Of a DNA stretch of 5,667 nt, positions 1-5,110 are shown piece by piece (positions within the stretch are counted from its first letter, which is position 1; every line of letters starts with the position of its first letter). The stretch comes from Pseudomonadota bacterium (GTDB lineage: Bacteria; Pseudomonadota; Alphaproteobacteria; Acetobacterales; Acetobacteraceae). The notes beneath the pieces are model-generated. The model had not been told where the DNA came from, searched no databases, and saw only the letters and a list, made by a program, of their open reading frames with translations. Made by a program: the position numbers and the translations under genes. The stretch is from contig JAKAZX010000276.1 of assembly GCA_021826485.1 (NCBI GenBank), forward strand, positions 1 through 5,667, given 5' to 3'.

Positions 1-816
1 ATCGCGGACCGCTTCCGGCCTGGCCATGCCGACCTGACCTATGACGCGAAATACGGCATCCGCGACTATCGCGGCGGCGGCCGCTCCTCGGCGCGGGAAA
101 CGGCGGCGCGGGTGGCGGCGGGGGCGGTGGCGCGCAGGGTGCTGGGACCGGCGGTCACCATCCGCGGCGCGCTGGTGCAGATGGGGCCGCACCGGATCGA
201 CCGCGCCAACTGGAACTGGGCGGCGGTCGATGCCAACCCGTTCTTCTGCCCCGACGCTGCCGCCGCCGCCGTGTGGGAGGACTACCTGGGCGGGGTGCGC
301 AAGGCCGGCTCCTCCGTCGGCGCGGTGATCGAGGTGGTGGCGGAGGGGGTGCCCGCCGGCCTGGGCGCGCCGGTCTATGCCAAGCTCGATGCCGACCTCG
401 CCGGCGCCCTGATGGGCATCAATGCGGTGAAGGGGGTGGAGATCGGCGCCGGCTTCGCGGCGGCGGAACTTTCGGGCGAGGCGAATGCGGACGAGCTGCG
501 CATGGCGCCGGACGGGACGGTCGATTTCCTGTCCAACCATGCCGGCGGCATCCTGGGCGGCATTGCCACCGGCCAGCCGGTGGTGGCGCGGTTCGCCGTC
601 AAGCCGACCAGCTCGATCCTGGCGCCGCGGCGCGCGGTGGACCGCTTCGGGCGGGATGTCGAGATCGTCACCAAGGGGCGGCACGATCCCTGCGTCGGCA
701 TCCGCGCGGTGCCGGTGGGGGAGGCGATGGTGGCCTGCGTGCTGGCCGACCATCTGCTGCGCCACCGGGCGCAGAACCCGGACGCACCCACGCATATCCG
801 ATTACCACGGATTTAA
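1..816 (+). CDS. aroC: Chorismate synthase, C-terminal three quarters (5' end outside window)
   Basis: Chorismate synthase catalyses the last step of the shikimate pathway in the cytoplasm: 5-enolpyruvylshikimate-3-phosphate loses phosphate to give chorismate, with reduced FMN as cofactor. The reading frame is open from base 1 to the TAA at 814-816 and gives 271 residues. The family is usually about 360-370 residues, so roughly the first 95-100 are missing upstream. Visible family signatures are RPGHAD at fragment residues 6-11 (its His is one of the two invariant active-site histidines), DAKYGIRDYRGGGRSSARET just after it, KGVEIGAGF, SNHAGGILGG at 178-187, and GRHDPC at 226-231, whose Asp is a conserved catalytic residue. 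No frameshift or missing motif is seen in the part present. The C-terminal tail after about residue 255 is not conserved in my memory of the family. The next gene on the same strand begins 99 bp downstream, so co-transcription is possible but not shown. Confidence 0.97.
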   Translation: MADRFRPGHADLTYDAKYGIRDYRGGGRSSARETAARVAAGAVARRVLGPAVTIRGALVQMGPHRIDRANWNWAAVDANPFFCPDAAAAAVWEDYLGGVRKAGSSVGAVIEVVAEGVPAGLGAPVYAKLDADLAGALMGINAVKGVEIGAGFAAAELSGEANADELRMAPDGTVDFLSNHAGGILGGIATGQPVVARFAVKPTSSILAPRRAVDRFGRDVEIVTKGRHDPCVGIRAVPVGEAMVACVLADHLLRHRAQNPDAPTHIRLPRI

Positions 817-852
817 TCCGGACTGGAGGGGTCTGCTCTCGCCTTCCGGCGG

Positions 853-882
853 GGCCTGTGCGATCAGGATGGCGTGCAGGCC
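853..882 (+). other. Hairpin in the aroC-orf398 gap
   Basis: GGCCTGTGCG at 853-862 can pair with CGTGCAGGCC at 873-882. This makes a 10-bp stem with two G-U wobbles (859/876 and 860/875) around a 10-base loop at 863-872. No run of T follows, so it is not a classic intrinsic terminator. It could be a weak terminator, a processing site or an mRNA stability element between the two genes. In this GC-rich DNA such stems also arise by chance. Confidence 0.4.
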
Positions 883-915
883 GGGGCAGCGGGTCCCGGC
901 GGACGGGGCCGGGGC

Positions 916-2112
916 ATGACCGACGCGCGCGCGGGCGGCGAGACTCTGCGGGGCTTCATCGAGCTGGCCGGCGCCCGGGCCTGGACCGCGCGCATGACCG
1001 GCCTGATCCAGGCGATGGACGGCGGCGTGCATGTCCGCCGGGCGTTGCAGCAGCGGCACGGGCTGGAGCTGACGCTGGAGCGGCTGCGCCGGGGCATCGG
1101 CCGTCCGCCCAACACGGCGGAAGCGCGGCTGCTGAATCTGGCTGGCGAGGCCGCCAGCCTGTCGCGCCGGCTGCCGGCCGCCGGGCGGGCGCGGCTGCGG
1201 GCGCAGCTTCGCGCGGCCTTGCAGGCGGACGCGACTCTGGTGCCGCTGTTCCACCTGCTGCGCACCGCCGCGCTGCAACGCGCCCGCGGCTTCACGGTGG
1301 CGTTCGCGGGGCTGGAGGAGGCGGCGCCGTTCGACCTGCTGCTGCGCCGCGGCGGCGTGGAGGCCGAGGTCGCCTGCGACGTGGTCTCGGCCGAGGAGGG
1401 TCGGGACCTGCATCGCGGCGCCTGGGTGCGGCTGGTGGACCGGATCGACCCCGACCTACAATCGTGGCTGGCCGCCCATCCCGGCCGCTACCTGCTGAAG
1501 CTGACGCTGCCGCAGGGCCTGCGCAGCGACTCCGACCAGGACCGGCTGGCCGCGCTGCATGAGCGCATCCGCACCATGCTGGCAGGCCAGCGCCGCGCCG
1601 ACCATGACGAGGCCGCGGTGCTGCGGCTCGATCCGCTGATCCTGGCGGCGGCGCAGGCCGATGAGCTGGGGCTGATGAGTTCGCTGCGCCGCGAGTTCGG
1701 GCACGAGGCGCATCTGGCGGTGACGGCGGCGGGCGGCGGCGTGTTCGTGATGGCGGCGCGGGCCGGGCGGGAGAACGAGGTGGCCGCGGCGATCCGCCGG
1801 CGGATGGCGACGATCGCCCCGGCGCGGCTGACCGGCACGCGCCCCGGCATCCTGGCGATGTTCGTCGAGGATACCGACCGCGCCGAATGGCGCCACCTGC
1901 GGGAGCGGCTGGAGCTGGAAGGCGAGGCGCGGCAGTTCCTGACCCACCGGGAGGCGCGCGGGGTGGTGGCGGTGACCTGCGCGAGCCGCCTGGAACTGCT
2001 CGGCGCGCCGGAGCCGGACGGCGCCGCGGACGGCGAGCTGCGCTTCCGCAACCCGTCCCACCCCGCGGCCAAGGCCGCCGCCCTGGCACCGGCGGTGCAA
2101 TCCTCGGTGTGA
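916..2112 (+). CDS. Conserved-looking protein of unknown function, 398 residues (orf398), possible degenerate nuclease-like core
   Basis: I do not recognise a named family. The predicted product is a soluble 398-residue protein with no signal peptide or membrane segment. Residues 1-125 look mostly helical and arginine-rich. Residues 126-160 read like a beta-rich core: hydrophobic strand, then FDLLL at 139-143, a turn, then VEAEVACDVVSAEEGR at 148-163. The D140 / E149-x-E151 spacing recalls the PD-(D/E)XK nuclease fold, but the usual lysine is absent, so activity is doubtful; this is inference. A helix-strand pair follows (about 168-200) and then an alpha/beta C-terminal half; the last part has RFRNPSHPA at 376-384. 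There are about 54 Arg and only 2 Lys (K195, K386). I chose the ATG at 916. An in-frame GTG at 874 would add 14 Gly/Ala/Arg-rich residues but lies inside the 853-882 hairpin. No strong ribosome binding site precedes either start. Codon use matches the neighbours and the open frame is long and in phase, so I trust that it is a gene. Confidence 0.8.
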   Translation: MTDARAGGETLRGFIELAGARAWTARMTGLIQAMDGGVHVRRALQQRHGLELTLERLRRGIGRPPNTAEARLLNLAGEAASLSRRLPAAGRARLRAQLRAALQADATLVPLFHLLRTAALQRARGFTVAFAGLEEAAPFDLLLRRGGVEAEVACDVVSAEEGRDLHRGAWVRLVDRIDPDLQSWLAAHPGRYLLKLTLPQGLRSDSDQDRLAALHERIRTMLAGQRRADHDEAAVLRLDPLILAAAQADELGLMSSLRREFGHEAHLAVTAAGGGVFVMAARAGRENEVAAAIRRRMATIAPARLTGTRPGILAMFVEDTDRAEWRHLRERLELEGEARQFLTHREARGVVAVTCASRLELLGAPEPDGAADGELRFRNPSHPAAKAAALAPAVQSSV

Positions 2113-2135
2113 CGCGGCGGGCGGCGGCGCGCGGG

Positions 2136-2160
2136 TGAACCGCCATGCGTCCGCCACGTT
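2136..2160 (+). promoter_or_regulatory. Candidate EcfG-type (general stress sigma factor) promoter for orf51
   Basis: TGAAC at 2136-2140, a 16-base spacer, then CGTT at 2157-2160. The alphaproteobacterial EcfG/SigT consensus, as I remember it, is GGAAC-N16/17-CGTT, so the -10 matches fully and the -35 matches four of five, with the first G replaced. Transcription would start near 2167, leaving a leader of about 38 bases before the orf51 start at 2205, which is a sensible geometry. The short motif and the -35 mismatch make a chance match quite possible. Confidence 0.3.
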
Positions 2161-2204
2161 TCTGCCCCTGACTGTGGCAGTGGCGTGACGGTGCGGAGGG
2201 CGCG

Positions 2205-2360
2205 ATGACGGAGACGGACTACCGCGGCAAGCTCGATGAACTGGACCGGCTGCTGAACGACCCGGAGGCGCCGCTGGAGCCGCACCGGGTCTGGAGCCTG
2301 TTGGCCGAGATTTCGGCGCAGGATCTGGACCACACGCGCCGCGCCGTGCGGGGCGGCTGA
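2205..2360 (+). CDS. Small acidic protein of unknown function, 51 residues (orf51)
   Basis: This short reading frame starts at an ATG preceded by GGAGGG at 2195-2200, a very good ribosome binding site with a 4-base spacer, and ends at the TGA at 2358-2360. The product begins MTETDYRGKLDELDRLLNDP, continues through a Pro-rich acidic linker (PEAPLEP) and a second helical stretch (HRVWSLLAEIS), and ends in a basic tail (HTRRAVRGG). It is probably soluble and helical. It resembles short hypothetical proteins I have seen in Acetobacteraceae genomes, but I cannot name a family or function. Codon use shows the same strong G/C third-position bias as the flanking genes, which with the ribosome binding site is the main argument that it is real. 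It lies 92 bp after orf398 and may have its own promoter (see the element at 2136-2160). Its stop is 10 bp from the stop of the opposing gene. Confidence 0.75.
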   Translation: MTETDYRGKLDELDRLLNDPEAPLEPHRVWSLLAEISAQDLDHTRRAVRGG

Positions 2361-2376
2361 CCCCCCGGCGTCACGG
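2344..2376. terminator. Possible bidirectional hairpin at the convergent gene ends
   Basis: CCGTG at 2344-2348 pairs with CACGG at 2372-2376, and CGGGG at 2349-2353 pairs with CCCCG at 2363-2367. A 4-base bulge (2368-2371) and a 9-base loop (2354-2362) remain. The structure spans the stop codons of the two convergent genes. It lacks a T-run on either side, so it is only a weak terminator candidate and part of it is coding sequence. Confidence 0.25.
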
Positions 2377-3090
2377 GAGGCCGGCGAGCGCGTGCGCCTC
2401 GGCCAGCGCATCCTCGAGCGGCCGGCCATCCTGGTATCCCGCGAGGTTCGCCGGGCGCGCCACGCCCGGCAGCAGGCGCGGGCAGGGTTCCGCCGGGCCG
2501 AGCACGGTGCGGATCGGCAGCCGCTCGGCATAGATCGGCAGGGCGTAGTCCTCGTCGTCGTCGGCGACGCCCTTGGCGCGGATTTTTGCCGCCGCGCGGT
2601 CGATGTCCATGCTGATGACCGAAGTCGCCTTGATCTCCTGCCCGGTGCTCGGGCGCAGTTGGGCGGTGCGGCCGGGGAACAGCCGGTCCACCATGACGAC
2701 CAGGGCGCGCTGCTTCTCCGCCGGGTCGGTCAGCAGCCGCGCCTGGCCGAACGCCATGACCGAGCGGTAGTCGGCCGAGTGGTTGAAGCCGCAGCGGGCG
2801 AGCACCAGCGCGTCGAAATGCGTGACCGTCAGGCAGGCCGGCGTGCCGGCTTCCAGCGAGCGCAGCATCCGGCTGGCGCTGCTGCCGTGCCAGTAGAGCC
2901 GCGACCCCTCCCGCCAGAACAGCGTCGGCGTGCAAAACGGCTGGCCGTCGATGACATAGGCGACGTGGCAGAGCGCCGCGGCATCCAGCAGCCGATGCAC
3001 CGTCGCATGGTCGTAGAAGCCGCGGTCGTGCCGGCGCTTCATCCGGTTGCGGTCGTCGATCGGATAGGAAGGCGGTTCGGTCGCGCTCAT
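2371..3090 (-). CDS. Pyridoxamine 5'-phosphate oxidase-like (Pyridox_ox_2 / NimA-type) FMN-binding protein
   Basis: This 239-residue cytoplasmic protein has the split beta-barrel flavin-binding fold of the Pyridox_ox_2/NimA-like group (COG3467 type). Members bind FMN or related cofactors; for most, the substrate is unknown, so I do not claim vitamin B6 oxidase activity. Visible marks are the N-terminal strand CHVAYVIDGQPFCTPTLFWR (41-60), the FMN-contact-like segment LYWHGSSASRMLRSL (65-79), the strand ACLTVTHFDALVLARCGF (85-102) and the typical YRSVMAFGQARLL (108-120). The C-terminal third carries an acidic stretch ADDDEDYALPIYAERLPI (176-193), as in this family. I start at the ATG at 3088-3090, which has AGGA seven bases upstream. 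Alternative in-frame ATGs at 3120 and 3168 would add 10 or 26 poorly conserved residues, and the longest would overlap the ppa end by 14 bases. It follows ppa on the same strand with a 64-bp gap, so it may be co-transcribed or have its own promoter. Confidence 0.9.
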   Translation of the reverse strand: MSATEPPSYPIDDRNRMKRRHDRGFYDHATVHRLLDAAALCHVAYVIDGQPFCTPTLFWREGSRLYWHGSSASRMLRSLEAGTPACLTVTHFDALVLARCGFNHSADYRSVMAFGQARLLTDPAEKQRALVVMVDRLFPGRTAQLRPSTGQEIKATSVISMDIDRAAAKIRAKGVADDDEDYALPIYAERLPIRTVLGPAEPCPRLLPGVARPANLAGYQDGRPLEDALAEAHALAGLP

Positions 3091-3101
3091 GCCGATGTCC
3101 T

Positions 3102-3128
3102 GCGATGCGGGCGGCATCATGGCATCGC
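3102..3128 (-). other. Inverted repeat with alternative pairings in the ppa-flavoprotein gap
   Basis: GCGATGC at 3102-3108 is a perfect inverted repeat of GCATCGC at 3122-3128, with a 13-base loop. Its inner part GATGC (3104-3108) can instead pair with GCATC at 3114-3118, because GGCATC occurs twice (3113-3118 and 3121-3126). The two hairpins exclude each other. They sit directly upstream of the ribosome binding site (AGGA, plus-strand 3098-3101) of the flavoprotein gene. No T-run follows. A role in translation or read-through control is inference. Confidence 0.35.
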
Positions 3129-3154
3129 CGGCATGGTTGCGGCGAGGGGGCGGG

Positions 3155-3694
3155 TCAGCCGCCGCCATGCGCCTCCGCCCGCGCGATTGCCGCGAGGATC
3201 AGGCTGCGTGCCTCTTCCGCATCCGCCCAGCCGATCAGCTTCACCCACTTGCCCGGCTCCAGGTCCTTGTAGTGCTCGAAGAAGTGGCGGATCTGGTCCA
3301 GCGTGATCTGCGGCAGGTCGGTGTAGTTGCGCACGTGCAAGTAGCGCTTGGTGAGCTTGGGTGAGGGCACGGCGATGATCTTCTCGTCGGTGCCGCCGTC
3401 ATCCTCCATCTTCAGCACGCCGACCGGGGTGACGTTCATCACCGCGCCTGGCAGGATCGGGCGGGTGTTGGCCACCAGCACGTCGATCGGATCGCCGTCG
3501 TCGGACAGCGTGTGCGGCACGAAGCCGTAATTGCCGGGATAGCGCATCGGCGTGTGCAGGAAGCGATCGACGAACAGCGTCCCGGCGTCCTTGTTCATCT
3601 CGTATTTGATCGGCTCGCCGCCGATCGGCACCTCGATGATGATGTTCACGTCGGCCGGCGGGTTGATGCCGACCGGAATGGCGTCGAGGCGCAT
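3155..3694 (-). CDS. ppa: Inorganic pyrophosphatase, family I (soluble)
   Basis: This enzyme hydrolyses pyrophosphate to two phosphates using Mg2+ and so pulls biosynthetic reactions such as nucleic acid, aminoacyl-tRNA and activated-sugar formation forward. It is a cytoplasmic enzyme, usually hexameric in bacteria. The product has 179 residues, close to the E. coli enzyme length. The family signature DDGDPIDVL is at 65-73. Every active-site residue I know from E. coli Ppa is found at a constant offset of +1: E21, K30, E32, R44, Y52, Y56, D66, D68, D71, D98, D103, K105, Y142 and K143. The enzyme should be fully active. The start ATG (3692-3694) has GGAG seven bases upstream (plus-strand 3702-3705). 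It lies 73 bp downstream of gdhA and 64 bp upstream of the flavoprotein gene start. A promoter-like element in the gdhA gap suggests it can be transcribed on its own, as expected for an essential gene. Confidence 0.98.
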   Translation of the reverse strand: MRLDAIPVGINPPADVNIIIEVPIGGEPIKYEMNKDAGTLFVDRFLHTPMRYPGNYGFVPHTLSDDGDPIDVLVANTRPILPGAVMNVTPVGVLKMEDDGGTDEKIIAVPSPKLTKRYLHVRNYTDLPQITLDQIRHFFEHYKDLEPGKWVKLIGWADAEEARSLILAAIARAEAHGGG

Positions 3695-3726
3695 GGCTCT
3701 GCTCCACGGCTGGGGATGGACGGCCC

Positions 3727-3755
3727 AGATAAGCGCGAAGGGGCCGGCTTGTCAT
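3727..3755 (-). promoter_or_regulatory. Candidate housekeeping promoter for ppa
   Basis: On the minus strand, ATGACA (plus-strand 3750-3755) is followed by a 17-base spacer and TTATCT (plus-strand 3727-3732). The -35 matches TTGACA in five of six positions. The -10 is a poor match to TATAAT but matches four of six of the alphaproteobacterial CTATAT form. Transcription would begin near 3720, giving a leader of about 25 bases before ppa. The -35 lies in the loop of the hairpin at 3742-3762. Confidence 0.35.
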
Positions 3756-3762
3756 GCCGGCC
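3742..3762 (-). terminator. Hairpin after gdhA, probable terminator or attenuator
   Basis: GGCCGGC (3742-3748) and GCCGGCC (3756-3762) form a 7-bp stem made only of G and C around a 7-base loop, starting five bases past the gdhA stop codon. On the transcribed strand it is followed by a pyrimidine-rich but not T-only stretch (CCTTCGCGCTT). The position and stability fit a terminator or a partial block between gdhA and ppa; the missing T-run lowers confidence. Confidence 0.5.
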
Positions 3763-3767
3763 GGCGA

Positions 3768-5024
3768 TCACGGGAACAGGCCGCGCGCCTTCTTGGCGTC
3801 GCGCACCTTGGCGACCCCGATCGCCATGGCCGCCGTGCGATGCGCCACCTTGTCGCGCCCGGCGCGGTCAAGCACCTGCACGAAGGCGCGTTGCAGCACC
3901 CGGTACAGGCGGTCGTTCACCTCCGCCTCGTCCCAGAAGAACTGCTGCAAATCCTGCACCCATTCGAAATAGCTGACGATCACGCCCCCGGCGTTGCACA
4001 GGATGTCGGGGATCACGAAGATGTCGGGCCGCTGCGCCAGCACCTCGTCCGCATCCGGCGTGGTGGGGCCGTTCGCCGCCTCGGCCAGCACCCGGCAGTC
4101 GATCCGCGCCGCCATGCCGGCATCGATCACCCGTTCCAGCGCCGCCGGGATCAGGATGTCGCATTTGCGGGCCAGCAGCGTCGCCGGGTCGGCGGCAAGC
4201 TCGTTGGAGAATCCGGCAAGCTTGCCCGTCGCCGCGGCGTGGCGCAGCAGAGCCGGCACGTCGAGGCCCTTGGCGTCGAAATAGCAGGCGGTGTGATCGG
4301 ACACGCCGATCACCTTCACCCCGCGCGCCGCGAGCGATGCGGCGGTGATCGAGCCGACATTGCCGAAGCCCTGGATGATGGCGGTCGCGCCGGTCATCGG
4401 CGCGCCCAGCCGGTCCATCGCGCGCTCCACCAGATAGGCGACGCCGCGCCCGGTCGCCTCCCGCCGGCCGAGCGTGCCGCCGGTGGCCACCGGCTTGCCG
4501 GTGACGATCTCCGTCACGGTCTGGCCCTGGTACATGGAATACGTGTCCATGAACCACGCCATCACCTGCTCGTTGGTGCCCATGTCGGGCGCCATCACGT
4601 CGGTATGCGGGCCGACGAAGGGGATCATCTCCTGCATGTAGCGGCGCGACAGCGCCTCCAGCTCGCGGAGCGACAGCGCGTAGGGATCGACCGTGACCCC
4701 GCCCTTGGCGCCGCCATAGGGCAGGCCGGCGAGGGCGCATTTCCAGCTCATCCACACCGCCAGCGCCGCCACCTCTCCGATATCGACGCTGGGGGCGAAG
4801 CGGGTGCCGCCCTTGGTGGGGCCGAGCGTCAGGTGGTGCTGCACGCGGAAGCCCTGGAACACCTTCAGCGTGCCGTCATCGGCGTGGATCGGGCAGGCGA
4901 CGGCGATGGCGCGCTTCGGATACAGCAGCCGGTCCCGCTCATCGGCCGGCACCTCCAGATAGTCGGCGATGCGGTGGAACTGCGTGCGGGCCATGTCGAA
5001 GACCGGTCCGGAATAGATGTCCAT
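3768..5024 (-). CDS. gdhA: Glutamate dehydrogenase (hexameric, about 45 kDa subunit type)
   Basis: This enzyme interconverts glutamate with 2-oxoglutarate and ammonia using NAD(P), linking nitrogen and carbon metabolism in the cytoplasm. The product has 418 residues, the normal subunit length of the small hexameric Glu/Leu/Phe/Val dehydrogenases. The substrate domain carries GPTKGGTRF (68-76, substrate-binding K71), WKCALAGLPYGGAKGG (94-109, K95 and catalytic K107) and APDMGT (145-150, catalytic D147). The Rossmann motif GFGNVG is at 219-224 and VSYFEWVQD at 350-358. Those substrate-pocket lysines and the serine before YFEW favour glutamate over leucine or phenylalanine. I cannot decide NAD versus NADP use from sequence alone. 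I start at the ATG 5022-5024, with GGGAG ten bases upstream (plus-strand 5035-5039). The frame remains open to 5141, but those 39 extra residues are low-quality and would run into the divergent lysR start. The hairpin at 3742-3762 probably separates it from ppa. Confidence 0.96.
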   Translation of the reverse strand: MDIYSGPVFDMARTQFHRIADYLEVPADERDRLLYPKRAIAVACPIHADDGTLKVFQGFRVQHHLTLGPTKGGTRFAPSVDIGEVAALAVWMSWKCALAGLPYGGAKGGVTVDPYALSLRELEALSRRYMQEMIPFVGPHTDVMAPDMGTNEQVMAWFMDTYSMYQGQTVTEIVTGKPVATGGTLGRREATGRGVAYLVERAMDRLGAPMTGATAIIQGFGNVGSITAASLAARGVKVIGVSDHTACYFDAKGLDVPALLRHAAATGKLAGFSNELAADPATLLARKCDILIPAALERVIDAGMAARIDCRVLAEAANGPTTPDADEVLAQRPDIFVIPDILCNAGGVIVSYFEWVQDLQQFFWDEAEVNDRLYRVLQRAFVQVLDRAGRDKVAHRTAAMAIGVAKVRDAKKARGLFP

Positions 5025-5110
5025 GCGGCGCGTGCTCCCTGTTTCCGGCCCTGTCGGGCAACCCACGGTAGCATGTTGTGCGCCGCCCGGCGCGCGCGTA
5101 GTACGCAGGC
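5025..5110. promoter_or_regulatory. Divergent gdhA/lysR control region
   Basis: This 86-bp gap must carry the promoters of both divergent genes unless these lie inside the coding regions. Several inverted repeats are visible: GCCC-TGTC-GGGC (5048-5059), GCGCCG-CC-CGGCGC (5080-5093) and GCGTA-G-TACGC (5096-5106). TAGCAT at 5069-5074 is a possible -10 for lysR, but I see no matching -35. The classic LysR box T-N11-A appears only at 5102-5114, overlapping the lysR start. These are candidate regulator sites, not proven ones. Confidence 0.4.

Noticed and set aside
874..915. GTG at 874 as the start of orf398
   Set aside because: It lies within the stem of the 853-882 hairpin, lacks a good ribosome binding site and adds only a Gly/Ala/Arg stretch; the ATG at 916 is simpler, though not proven.
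273..1562. A 429-codon plus-strand frame crossing from aroC into orf398
   Set aside because: It overlaps most of aroC out of phase and its product is Gly/Arg/Ala-rich without any motif.
1292..2531. Long minus-strand frames (1292-2146, 1456-2157, 1488-2531) opposite orf398
   Set aside because: Their translations are low-complexity Pro/Arg/Ala sequences with no ribosome binding site, whereas the plus-strand frame has balanced, protein-like composition.
2219..2935. A 238-codon minus-strand frame over the flavoprotein gene
   Set aside because: It is an out-of-phase shadow of the clear FMN-binding protein gene and would also run through orf51.
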